From a bacterium (GTDB lineage: Bacteria > Bacteroidota > Bacteroidia > Bacteroidales > Muribaculaceae): a stretch of 48,933 bases of DNA. The DNA is taken from the NCBI GenBank assembly GCA_004559845.1, contig SFWW01000003.1, positions 1 to 48,933 on the forward strand. The letters run 5' to 3'. The position numbers and the translations under genes were made by a program. Within the stretch, counting starts at the first letter, position 1. Every line of letters begins with the position of its first letter. Positions 9,234 through 17,082 of this stretch are shown piece after piece. Below the pieces are notes generated by a model. It was not told the DNA's origin. It ran no database searches and saw nothing but the letters and a program-made list of their open reading frames with translations.

Positions 9234-9319
9234 CAAGTGAAATAGCTTGCATTTTACAAATACAAGTGAAAATACTTGTATTTTAAACAAACAAGCCAAA
9301 AAACTTGTAAAAAATAAGA
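9233..9319 (+). repeat. Three 29-bp palindromic iterons upstream of satD-like gene
   Basis: Three copies start at 9233, 9262 and 9291, exactly 29 bp apart. Each begins with an 18-bp interrupted palindrome: GCAAG-N8-CTTGC, ACAAG-N8-CTTGT and ACAAG-N8-CTTGT. An AT-rich spacer follows each. They cover the predicted transcription start and leader and end 7 bp before the start codon at 9326. The regular period on one DNA face (nearly three helical turns) suggests binding sites for a dimeric regulator. The HTH of the downstream protein is an obvious candidate. RNA hairpins in the leader are an alternative. Confidence 0.75.
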
Positions 9320-9325
9320 AACATT

Positions 9326-9979
9326 ATGTATGCTGCAATATCCGCTGACGTAGTGTCATCAACCTCCCTCTCGCGAGAATCGATGATAGAACTTAATGAA
9401 AAGTTGAAAAAATGCCTTTCGATTCTTGAAAGACGTTACCAGGGCTTTTGGGGACGTATCGTTAGAGGCGACTTTATTGAATGTATTATGAGCCAACCAG
9501 AAGACGCTTTTGAAGTAGCATTGATATTGAAAACATGGGTTAAATCATTTGAACCAAGTGATGCGCATGATGCAAAGCGATTTAACAGGTATGGCCTAAG
9601 AATCGCTATAGGAATTGGTGAAATGAAAACCATTGATCGTGCATTAGACATGATGGACGGAGACGCTATCTATCGCTCTGGACGAGCAATCAGTAAGCTT
9701 GTTGGACGAGCAAAATACTCGTTTACCATTTCTATGTCTAATAGTGAACATGAACAAGCTTTACAAGTCATATCAACACTGGTCAATCAACTATTGAACA
9801 ATGCGACTGCCCGCAAATGCGAAACTCTCTGCGAAAGAATCCTCACGTCCGACACGAGTAAAACAGCCGAAAAAATGGGAATCTCCGTATCTGGTGTCAA
9901 TCAAACATTGAAAGATCTTGGTTGGAGTGGTATAGAGCAAGCTATAATATATTATCGAAAAATAACATCCAAGCTATGA
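9326..9979 (+). CDS. SatD-family protein, cyclase-like domain plus HTH
   Basis: A 217-residue cytosolic protein resembling the SatD family, whose function is not well defined. The N-terminal ~135 residues can be lined up with class III nucleotide cyclases. SADVVSST (Asp8) fits the first metal site and RGDF (Asp49) the second. LRIAIGIGE (92-99) and GDAIYRSGRAI (112-122) match later motifs. Arg120 is kept, but the Asn usual in the NxxxR motif is Tyr116, so activity is uncertain. The C-terminal part (about 172-205) looks like a helix-turn-helix (TAEKMGISVSGVNQTL). It overlaps the next gene by ATGA. Its AT-rich composition stands out from both neighbours and suggests transfer. It may regulate itself through the iterons in its leader. 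Confidence 0.7.
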   Translation: MYAAISADVVSSTSLSRESMIELNEKLKKCLSILERRYQGFWGRIVRGDFIECIMSQPEDAFEVALILKTWVKSFEPSDAHDAKRFNRYGLRIAIGIGEMKTIDRALDMMDGDAIYRSGRAISKLVGRAKYSFTISMSNSEHEQALQVISTLVNQLLNNATARKCETLCERILTSDTSKTAEKMGISVSGVNQTLKDLGWSGIEQAIIYYRKITSKL

Positions 9980-10767
9980 TCACTATTCTGGTTTTAATTC
10001 TTATCGTTGCTCACATTTTGGGCGATTTTTATTTACAATGGGACTATTCTTGCAAAAACAAAATCCTATCTTCTGTAAGAGGGAAGGATTTGTGGTTACA
10101 TTCTTTGATAATCGGAATGCTATCATGGATAGCCATCTGGGATTTAAGAGGATGGTGGCTTGCCCTGTGTATAATGATATTACATTTTCTGATTGACTGG
10201 CTGAAATCATATATCCAAATAACATGCCATATCTTCAAGATTGAGAATTCTAAACACAAGAAATTGGTTGATGGCCATAACAAACGATATGATTTATGGG
10301 TGTTTTTGATTGACCAAATTCTCCACATCTCTATAATCACTGTTTTTGCCCATATTTGGCTAATAGTAAATAGTGATTGGTGTCCACTCGAATGGATTCA
10401 AAATTTCTTGATTAACCATCCACTTCGTGTGAAAACAATAATCGCAATGATGATTGTTTTGAAACCAGCAAACATCTTAATATTACTCATCCTTGGAGCT
10501 TGCAAAGTAGCTATCACCCCTACTAAAAATAACAACGATGGCAATTTCCATTCAGGAGAACTAATTGGATGGTTAGAACGTGGGCTTATGCTATTATTTG
10601 TAATCATGGCCCAATACGAAGCTATAGGCTTCCTTATCGCAGCAAAGTCCATCCTTCGCTTCAACGAAGCATCATCAGGAAATGAAAAATCAGAGTATGT
10701 ATTGACTGGAACTCTACTTTCTTTAGCAACAGCCCTTACATTTGGCTTAATAGTACTCAGATTATAG
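9976..10767 (+). CDS. DUF3307 family integral membrane protein
   Basis: A 263-residue, very hydrophobic protein with about six to seven membrane segments. I chose ATG 9976 because it overlaps the stop of the preceding gene (ATGA) and begins directly with the conserved start of the family, MITILVLILIVAHILGDFYL. Other family-like features are HSLIIG, HFLIDWLK and a C-terminal block with GWLERGLML, AKSILRF and SEYVLTGTLLS. The biochemical role of DUF3307 is unknown to me. Tight coupling to the SatD-like gene suggests that the two act together, perhaps as sensor and membrane output. Base composition is AT-rich like its partner and unlike the flanking genes. Confidence 0.75.
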   Translation: MITILVLILIVAHILGDFYLQWDYSCKNKILSSVRGKDLWLHSLIIGMLSWIAIWDLRGWWLALCIMILHFLIDWLKSYIQITCHIFKIENSKHKKLVDGHNKRYDLWVFLIDQILHISIITVFAHIWLIVNSDWCPLEWIQNFLINHPLRVKTIIAMMIVLKPANILILLILGACKVAITPTKNNNDGNFHSGELIGWLERGLMLLFVIMAQYEAIGFLIAAKSILRFNEASSGNEKSEYVLTGTLLSLATALTFGLIVLRL

Positions 10768-10806
10768 TTTATCAAAACAAAACACCCACCCCCATCGGCA
10801 AAAGAT

Positions 10807-10838
10807 TTTGGTGGTGTGGGGAAAAATATGTAACTTTA
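10807..10838 (+). promoter_or_regulatory. Promoter of the second GDPD gene
   Basis: TTTG at 10807-10810 is followed after 20 nt by TAACTTTA at 10831-10838, one base off TAnnTTTG. The start codon is at 10893. Confidence 0.55.
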
Positions 10839-10892
10839 CAGGTGACTAATTATTAACCCTATTTTATCACTAAACCAACCAATTAAGAAGAT

Positions 10893-12827
10893 ATGAAAAA
10901 GGCAATTATCGTGATGGCTATGCTGCTCATCGTGGGGCAAGCATGGGCATGGAAACCCAAATTTGTGGGTCACCGCGGAAGTTACAAGGGTGTGATGAAC
11001 ACAGAAGAAGCCTTCCGCAATGGCGTTGACTATTATGGCTACGATGGGCTGGAATGCGACGTGCGCGTCACTGCCGATGGCAAATATGTGATTTCGCACG
11101 ACGAAACCACCAATGCCGTGGGCGGCAACCTCACTGTGGCAAATGCCACCCTCGAACAATTGCAAGCCGAAAGCTATACCCAAACGCGCGGTGGCATCAC
11201 CTACACCGGCCACATTTGCACCATTGAGGAATATCTCGACATTTGCATCGAAAAGAATGTGTTTCCCGTGATTGAACTCAAATGGGCTACCGGAATCAAT
11301 AGCAACGATATGACCAATTTCCCGGGGTTAGCACAAATCATTATCAATAAGGGGCTTGCCGACAAGGTGATTATCCTCACCAGTATGAAGGCATCGCTCG
11401 AATATGTGAAAACCCACTATCCCGCTTTCAAATGCCAATTCCTCTGCACCTCCGGTTGGAACGGCGCACAAGAATGGTGCAAGACGTGGAACTTGAGCCC
11501 AAGCATTCAAGTGGGCGACTTCGACATCTACGCCGTGAAGAGCTACGTGGACCTGGGTATGGAAGTGGCTGCTTGGACGGTGAACAGCCTCGCCACCTAC
11601 AAGAGCGTGGGCGCAATGGGCGTGACGATGATGACTTGCGACTACCTGATGCCAAACGAAATGCCGGAACTGACCGACATCAATTGGGACGACGTGGAAC
11701 CCGTGCTCGACCCGCTGGAAATAAAAGTGGACACTGTGTATATGTTTAGCCGCACAAAAGAAAATTTGCCCGCCAACTTCCCATCAGGCGTATCCGCCGA
11801 ATCCAAACGCAATAGCGCACAAGTGGCTGCCGTGAAAGATGGCGTGTTCTACGTGAACAACTACACCACCAGCGAGCTCATCACCTATAACGAAAACGGC
11901 GAAATTCCTAACAAATTCAACAATGCAGGCACCAATAGCCATGGCATTTGCTTCGACGATGCCGGCAACTTGATTCAGCGTGCCGACGGCATCACCTCTA
12001 CACCCAATAAGCTGATTATTTACCGAAACGGTGATGCTTCCGACCGCACCGAAATCACCTTTGCCCTCAATGAACCCGGACAAACCAACTTTATCACCGC
12101 CAGCGGCGATGTGATGAGCGAATCGGGCGGCTATGTGTATTTCTTCCCCAACAAGCGAACCGTGATGAATGCCGTGAGAATCGCGGAAGGTGCAGTGAAA
12201 GAAGTAATCACTTCGGGCAACTTGAGCATCACTGCCTCCACAGCAGGTATCATCTACCCCATCAATGGACCGCAACACTTCATCTACCAGGTGCGCAACA
12301 ATGGCTACTACCTCTACAATAAAGAAGACAAAGGCGCCTATGTGGCAGGCTCTGCCACCACCACTGCTCCCGGACGCAATAGCAGCGTGGGCGGTGCCTA
12401 CTTCACCATCGCCGGACACAAACTCTTCTTGCACAGTAGCGGAAGCAACTACAATGGCGGCTTCACCATCAAAGATATGAGCGCCAACAAAGCATCCATC
12501 TTCACTCAACCCGTGCTCGGCACCGGAGGCTACAACGCCAATCCCACCACCGGCGCTTGGTATGCCGTGGAACCCATCGACGAAAACCACTGCTGGCTCT
12601 ATGAATACTGCATGGGCAATGGCTACGCCAAATATCAAGTGTATGTGGGCGAACCCTACGTCGACACTCCCACCGGTGTGCAAGAGGTGAACACCGCCAA
12701 AGCAGTGAGCCACATCACCTACTTCAATCTCTCCGGTATGCAAAGCGCCACTCCATTCAATGGCGTCAACATCGTGGTCACCACCTACACCGACGGCACT
12801 CGCACAGCACAAAAAATGATGAAATAA
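10893..12827 (+). CDS. Secreted GDPD-like phosphodiesterase with sorting-like C-terminus
   Basis: A 644-residue paralogue of the protein at 4957, with about the same domain order. A signal peptide (1-19) is followed by the GDPD domain (about 20-260) with HRG 27-29, ECDVRV and SHDE. The same beta-rich region of unknown function follows (about 285-585). In place of dockerin repeats it ends in a ~50-residue tail containing YFNLSGMQ, PFNGVNIVVT and a lysine-rich terminus. This resembles short C-terminal sorting-like domains of Bacteroidetes secreted proteins. The different endings suggest the same enzyme is placed at two sites or complexes. It has its own promoter-like sequence. Catalysis on glycerophosphodiesters follows from the family only. 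Confidence 0.85.
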   Translation: MKKAIIVMAMLLIVGQAWAWKPKFVGHRGSYKGVMNTEEAFRNGVDYYGYDGLECDVRVTADGKYVISHDETTNAVGGNLTVANATLEQLQAESYTQTRGGITYTGHICTIEEYLDICIEKNVFPVIELKWATGINSNDMTNFPGLAQIIINKGLADKVIILTSMKASLEYVKTHYPAFKCQFLCTSGWNGAQEWCKTWNLSPSIQVGDFDIYAVKSYVDLGMEVAAWTVNSLATYKSVGAMGVTMMTCDYLMPNEMPELTDINWDDVEPVLDPLEIKVDTVYMFSRTKENLPANFPSGVSAESKRNSAQVAAVKDGVFYVNNYTTSELITYNENGEIPNKFNNAGTNSHGICFDDAGNLIQRADGITSTPNKLIIYRNGDASDRTEITFALNEPGQTNFITASGDVMSESGGYVYFFPNKRTVMNAVRIAEGAVKEVITSGNLSITASTAGIIYPINGPQHFIYQVRNNGYYLYNKEDKGAYVAGSATTTAPGRNSSVGGAYFTIAGHKLFLHSSGSNYNGGFTIKDMSANKASIFTQPVLGTGGYNANPTTGAWYAVEPIDENHCWLYEYCMGNGYAKYQVYVGEPYVDTPTGVQEVNTAKAVSHITYFNLSGMQSATPFNGVNIVVTTYTDGTRTAQKMMK

Positions 12828-12859
12828 TACTCACCATAATCCCCCTCATCCACCAATTT

Positions 12860-12889
12860 GCCCAAATTGCACTCCCCCGCAATTTGGGC
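12860..12889 (+). terminator. Inverted repeat, possible terminator of GDPD gene
   Basis: GCCCAAATTGC (12860-12870) and its exact reverse complement (12879-12889) enclose an 8-nt loop, 33 bp after the stop codon. There is no following T tract, so termination is less certain. Confidence 0.5.
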
Positions 12890-13099
12890 TAATTCTCCAT
12901 CAATATCATTTATTGAGATTATTTATGATAATCCAGAGAAAATCGTGTGCGTACGATACCCTCCAACCCAACCTTGGATTTCTTCCAATATCGAGTCATC
13001 ATACACACAAATCCCTGCCTTTGGTCCTTCCATATCGGCAAAGCAAGTGACATCAAAGCGATTCAAAATGCGCCGAAAAATGAAACTGGTGTGGGAATT

Positions 13100-13131
13100 T
13101 TTGCAAGAACGGAGGAAAAGCATTAATTTTG
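13100..13131 (+). promoter_or_regulatory. Promoter of the PASTA-rluD pair
   Basis: TTTG at 13100-13103, a 20-nt spacer and TAATTTTG at 13124-13131 form a good Bacteroidetes promoter. The proposed GTG start is at 13161, leaving a leader of about 23 nt. Confidence 0.65.
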
Positions 13132-13160
13132 TGAATTGAATTAAAAAAAACTATCTGACA

Positions 13161-13796
13161 GTGAGTAACAACGCTATAACGAATTTCAAAGATAAGCACC
13201 CGGTGCACATTTCGCTCGACATTTTCACCGACCACGGCAATCAAACTCAGGTGCCGGATGTGAGATGGAAACTCGTGGACCAAGCCATAGAAATGCTCGA
13301 CGATGCGGGGCTCTCCTACACCATCGACTCTATCTACAACGAAGACTACGCGCCCGGCGTGGTGACCGACCAAACCCCGGCTCCGGGTTCGTCGGTGAAA
13401 ACGGCGCGCTCCATTTTGCTGACCATCAACTGCCTGTTTCCGCCTCAAGTGGAAATTCCGAAAGACATCACCGAAATGGCAGGCACCGATGGCATCACCA
13501 CACTGAAAACACTCGGTTTCCGCCACATTACCACCGACACCGTGCCCAGCGAAATGCAGGGCTTGATTATGGGGGTGAAGGTGAACGGGCGCTCTGTGGT
13601 GGGCGGCACCAAGGCGGCACTCAATTCTAAGATTGTGATTTCCATCGGCGATGGCTCAGTGGAAGTAATCGAATTCGACCCCTTGGGCTATGCCGAGCGC
13701 GATTCGCTCATTCAAGAAAAAATTAAATCGGGCGAACTACAAATAGTGACCGACTCAATGGGCAACAAAAGCATCATTCCACGCACACAACGTTGA
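13161..13796 (+). CDS. PASTA domain protein lacking a membrane anchor
   Basis: A 211-residue protein with PASTA-like repeats: VPDVRWKLVDQAIEMLDDAG with VVTDQTPAPGSSV, then VEIPKDITEM with later LIMGVKVNGRSV. The Bacteroidetes relatives I know begin with one membrane segment and sit next to rluD, as here. In this copy the part before HISLDIFTDHG is polar and no hydrophobic anchor is visible. The start is GTG 13161. An in-frame stop at 13137-13139 and the promoter at 13124-13131 leave no room for a missing anchor upstream. PASTA domains usually bind peptidoglycan or beta-lactams outside the cell, so location and role are unclear. The stop is 7 bp before the rluD-like gene. Confidence 0.75.
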   Translation: MSNNAITNFKDKHPVHISLDIFTDHGNQTQVPDVRWKLVDQAIEMLDDAGLSYTIDSIYNEDYAPGVVTDQTPAPGSSVKTARSILLTINCLFPPQVEIPKDITEMAGTDGITTLKTLGFRHITTDTVPSEMQGLIMGVKVNGRSVVGGTKAALNSKIVISIGDGSVEVIEFDPLGYAERDSLIQEKIKSGELQIVTDSMGNKSIIPRTQR

Positions 13797-13803
13797 GAAA
13801 AAT

Positions 13804-14904
13804 ATGGCTGAAGATTTCATCGATATAGAAGAGCCATTTAGCGCGTGCCATTCCGCCATTCAATCCGATTTCAGCGAACCGGACTTCAGCGAAAATGGCA
13901 GAGACTTTTGGGAGCACTACCGCTATGAGGTGGAGCGCGGACAAGTGCTACTGCGTATCGACAAATATTTGGTGGAGCGCATTAAAGGCACTTCGCGCAA
14001 CCGCATTCAAAATGCTGCCGAAGCCCAATGCATACGCGTGAACGGACGCCCGGTGAAGTCGAACTATCGCGTGCATCCCGGCGAAATCATTACCGTGGTG
14101 ATGGACCGACCACGCTACGAAAACGAAATCATTGCGCAAGACATTCCGCTCAACATCGTGTATGAAGACGAATCGCTGTTGGTGGTGAATAAGCCCGCCG
14201 GCATGTGTGTGCATCCCGGTCACGGCAACTACGACGGCACCCTGGTGAATGCCCTTGCATGGCACTTTAAAGACAACCCCAACTACGATGTAACCGACCC
14301 GCGCATGGGCTTGGTGCATCGCATCGACAAAGACACTTCCGGGCTTTTGGTGGTGGCAAAAACACCCGACGCCAAAACGTCGCTCGGCAAGCAATTTTTC
14401 AACAAAACTACCAAGCGCCAATATGTGGCGGTGGTGTGGGGCACCATGAAGGATTCCGACGGCACCATCGTGGGCCACGTGGGGCGCAGCTTGCGCGACA
14501 GGCTGCAAATGTGTGTGTTTCCCGACGGGGAGCACGGCAAGCATGCCGTAACCCATTACCACACCCTCGAAAACCTTGCCCATGTGGCTGTGGTGCGCTG
14601 CCAACTCGAAACCGGCAGAACCCACCAAATACGTGTGCACATGAAGCATATCGGGCATCCGCTCTTCAACGACGAGCGCTATGGCGGCGACAAAGTGCTC
14701 CGAGGCAACACCTCGAGTCACTATGCGCAATTCATTCACCACTGCTTTGAGGTGTGTCCGCGCCAAGCACTGCATGCCAAAACATTGGGCTTCGTTCACC
14801 CCGTCACCAAGCAGGAAATGAACTTTGACAGCGAGCTCCCTGCCGACATGGCTGAGCTGATAGCACGCTGGCGCAACTATGCGGAAAATCTTGCTGCAAA
14901 ATAA
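13804..14904 (+). CDS. rluD: RluD-family 23S rRNA pseudouridine synthase
   Basis: A 366-residue RNA-modifying enzyme. About 40 acidic N-terminal residues precede an S4 RNA-binding domain (about 48-100, with LRIDKYLVERI and RVNGRPVK). The catalytic domain carries HRIDKDTSGL with the nucleophile Asp175, and later ETGRTHQIRVH. The family converts uridines in the large-subunit rRNA to pseudouridine. RluD of E. coli acts on helix 69, and this protein has the RluD-type S4-plus-catalytic layout. It starts 7 bp after the PASTA gene, an association common in Bacteroidetes. A likely terminator follows at 14918-14945. The N-terminal extension (about 45 residues) is longer than in E. coli RluD. Confidence 0.88.
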   Translation: MAEDFIDIEEPFSACHSAIQSDFSEPDFSENGRDFWEHYRYEVERGQVLLRIDKYLVERIKGTSRNRIQNAAEAQCIRVNGRPVKSNYRVHPGEIITVVMDRPRYENEIIAQDIPLNIVYEDESLLVVNKPAGMCVHPGHGNYDGTLVNALAWHFKDNPNYDVTDPRMGLVHRIDKDTSGLLVVAKTPDAKTSLGKQFFNKTTKRQYVAVVWGTMKDSDGTIVGHVGRSLRDRLQMCVFPDGEHGKHAVTHYHTLENLAHVAVVRCQLETGRTHQIRVHMKHIGHPLFNDERYGGDKVLRGNTSSHYAQFIHHCFEVCPRQALHAKTLGFVHPVTKQEMNFDSELPADMAELIARWRNYAENLAAK

Positions 14905-14917
14905 TGCCGCCACAATG

Positions 14918-14950
14918 AGTGCCCACCCCCATAAAGGTGCGCACTTGTTT
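14918..14950 (+). terminator. Probable terminator after rluD
   Basis: Stem 14918-14927 pairs with 14936-14945 (nine pairs, one C-C mismatch), followed by TGTTT. Confidence 0.6.
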
Positions 14951-15049
14951 CATTAAAAATGCCTCACTACAAAAGGAATGATTTAACATTCCTAACTAAA
15001 TATTGTATAAATTAACTACATTTTTGTGCCACTTTTGGTGGCAATGTAA

Positions 15050-15057
15050 TAATTTTG
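15050..15057 (+). promoter_or_regulatory. -7 element of the Bat operon
   Basis: TAATTTTG matches TAnnTTTG and lies 55 bp before the moxR start. The nearest -33-like TTTG (15023-15026) is 23 nt away, a little long. A small hairpin (15027-15032 with 15038-15043) sits between them. Confidence 0.5.
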
Positions 15058-15112
15058 CACTACTAAAAAAAATGACCCTATAATTACAGACAAAATAAAA
15101 ACATTTTCAACT

Positions 15113-16108
15113 ATGGGAGATGCTATCAACATTAGAGAATTGAACGATTTGATTGCAAGCAAGCGCTATTTCATCGACGCCGTGAAACGTGGCATGGACC
15201 AAACCATCGTGGGACAAAAACACCTCGTGGATTCGCTCCTGATTGCCCTGCTTGCCGATGGACACATCTTATTGGAAGGTGTGCCGGGCTTGGCAAAAAC
15301 ACTTGCCATCAAAACCCTCGCATCCATCATCAACGCCAAATATAGCCGCATACAATTCACCCCCGACTTGCTCCCCGCCGATGTGGTGGGCACTATGGTG
15401 TACAGTGTGCAGAAAGAAAATTTTGAAGTAAAGAAAGGTCCGGTGTTTGCCAACTTCGTGCTCGCCGACGAAATCAACAGAGCACCTGCCAAAGTGCAAA
15501 GCGCCCTGCTCGAAGCCATGCAAGAGCGCCAAGTGACCATTGGCGACAACACCTTCAGCCTCGATGCTCCCTTCTTGGTGATGGCTACCCAAAACCCCAT
15601 TGAGCAAGAAGGCACCTACCCCTTGCCCGAAGCGCAAGTCGACCGTTTTTTGATGAAGGTGGTGGTTGGTTATCCCAACAAAGAAGAAGAAAAACAAATC
15701 ATTAGCCAAAACATCAACCCCACTCAAAATGTGGTGGAAGCGCTGGTTACGCCTGCCGAAATCTTGGAAGTGCGCAATGTGGTGAGCCAAATTTATGTGG
15801 ATGAAAAAATCCACAAATATATCGTCGACATCGTGTTTGCCACACGATTCCCTGCCGACTATGGGTTGAGCGAGCTCAAGAGCATCATTTCATTTGGTGC
15901 TTCACCGCGTGCCAGCATCAGCATGGCACTCGCCGCTCGTGCCTACGCCTTTATTTGCGGGCGAGGCTACGTGATTCCGGAAGATGTGCGCGCCGTGTGC
16001 CACGATGTGATGCGTCACCGCATCGGATTATCGTATGAAGCCGAGGCCAACAACATTAGCGCCGACGAAATCATCAGCCAAATTCTCGACAAAGTGGCAG
16101 TGCCCTAA
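15113..16108 (+). CDS. moxR: MoxR-type AAA+ ATPase of the Bat operon
   Basis: A 331-residue AAA+ ATPase of the MoxR family. Walker A is GVPGLAKT (about 56-63), Walker B is VLADE near residue 120, and the arginine-finger and sensor region includes EQEGTYPLPEAQVDRF. MoxR proteins act as chaperone-like ATPases working with VWA proteins. Here it is first in an operon with DUF58, BatA and BatB proteins, which fits that pairing. It follows a promoter-like element after a 200-bp gap and precedes DUF58 by 55 bp. In Bacteroides this operon is tied to oxygen tolerance, but the client proteins are not established. Confidence 0.9.
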   Translation: MGDAINIRELNDLIASKRYFIDAVKRGMDQTIVGQKHLVDSLLIALLADGHILLEGVPGLAKTLAIKTLASIINAKYSRIQFTPDLLPADVVGTMVYSVQKENFEVKKGPVFANFVLADEINRAPAKVQSALLEAMQERQVTIGDNTFSLDAPFLVMATQNPIEQEGTYPLPEAQVDRFLMKVVVGYPNKEEEKQIISQNINPTQNVVEALVTPAEILEVRNVVSQIYVDEKIHKYIVDIVFATRFPADYGLSELKSIISFGASPRASISMALAARAYAFICGRGYVIPEDVRAVCHDVMRHRIGLSYEAEANNISADEIISQILDKVAVP

Positions 16109-16163
16109 GCCGAAACCGCCCCTAAAAAAGAATCGAATTCCTTTCACACAATCATAAAGGTGA

Positions 16164-17045
16164 ATGATGGACCAAAGTGAATTATTCAAAAAGGTAAGGA
16201 AAATTGAAATCAAAGCGAAGGGACTGTCGCAAAACATTTTTGCCGGCGAATACCACTCCGCTTTCAAAGGGCGTGGCATGACCTTTAGCGAGGTACGCGA
16301 ATACCAATACGGCGACGATGTGCGCGACATTGATTGGAATGTGACCGCACGCCAAAATCACCCCTATGTGAAGGTGTATGAGGAAGAACGCGAACTCACC
16401 GTGATGCTCTTGGTGGATGTGTCGGGCAGTAGCGATTTCGGAGCGGTAGGAGAAATGAAGCGAGATATGATGGCGGAAATTGCCGCCACCCTGGCGTTTT
16501 CCGCCATCGAAAACAACGATAAAGTGGGGATGATTCTCTTTTCCAACAAAATCGAGAAGTTTATCCCGCCCAAGAAAGGGAAAAAGCACATTTTGCCGGT
16601 GATTAGCACCCTGCTCAATTTCCAACCGCAAAACAAGGGCACTGACATACGCCAAGCACTCGAATTTCTTACCGATGGCATCAAAAAGCGCTGCACCGCT
16701 TTTTTGGTGAGCGATTTTATCGACGATTCCGACTATGCCCACGCCTTGTCAATCGCCAACAATAAGCACGATTTAATCGCCCTTCAAGTGTACGACAAGC
16801 GAGAAATGCAATTGCCCGACGTGGGACTCATGCGTGTGGCAGATGCAGAAACCGGAGCGGAAAAATGGGTGAATACCGGCGCAAAAAAGGTGCGCGAAGC
16901 CTACCAGCGCCGATGGTATGAGCGCCAAATGAAGATGAACGAACATCTTCAGCGCAGCCGAGTGGATTCGGTGTCGATTTCCACCGACGAAGACTACACC
17001 AAAGCCCTCCTCTCGCTATTTAAGCGCAGAGGAATTGCACGCTAA
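16164..17045 (+). CDS. DUF58 domain protein of the Bat operon
   Basis: A 293-residue soluble protein of the DUF58 family. The hallmark REYQYGDDVRDIDWNVTAR lies around residues 46-63. It is followed by a VWA-like fold with a MIDAS-type sequence DVSGSSDFG near residue 85 and SDFIDDSDY later. DUF58 proteins sit between moxR and VWA genes in most Bat-type operons and probably take part in MoxR-dependent assembly of the VWA complex. Two adjacent ATGs (16164 and 16167) are possible starts. The family includes membrane-anchored members, but no membrane segment is seen here. Confidence 0.88.
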   Translation: MMDQSELFKKVRKIEIKAKGLSQNIFAGEYHSAFKGRGMTFSEVREYQYGDDVRDIDWNVTARQNHPYVKVYEEERELTVMLLVDVSGSSDFGAVGEMKRDMMAEIAATLAFSAIENNDKVGMILFSNKIEKFIPPKKGKKHILPVISTLLNFQPQNKGTDIRQALEFLTDGIKKRCTAFLVSDFIDDSDYAHALSIANNKHDLIALQVYDKREMQLPDVGLMRVADAETGAEKWVNTGAKKVREAYQRRWYERQMKMNEHLQRSRVDSVSISTDEDYTKALLSLFKRRGIAR

Positions 17046-17082
17046 CACATCATCATTATCACTTTTTACGAGTAAAAATCGA

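Larger units (their letters stand above)
12828..13160. other. Intergenic region (333 bp)
   Basis: It contains an 11-bp perfect inverted repeat (12860-12889) and the promoter of the PASTA gene (13100-13131). A 93-codon open frame at 12858-13139 has no family resemblance and overlaps both signals, so I do not call it. Confidence 0.6.

Noticed and set aside
9922..9975. Upstream start for the DUF3307 gene
   Set aside because: It would overlap the SatD-like gene by 58 bp. ATG 9976 overlaps its stop as ATGA and matches the family start.
11784..12812. 342-codon frame antisense to the second GDPD gene
   Set aside because: Valine, glycine and histidine-rich shadow; the sense strand has a full secreted enzyme with a paralogue.
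12858..13139. 93-codon frame before the PASTA gene
   Set aside because: Overlaps an inverted repeat and the promoter, and has no family signature.
13124..13160. Missing membrane segment of the PASTA protein encoded upstream
   Set aside because: An in-frame stop at 13137-13139 and the promoter leave no space for it, and no hydrophobic segment appears in the other two frames.
13948..14913. 321-codon frame antisense to rluD
   Set aside because: Shadow of a gene with intact catalytic motifs.
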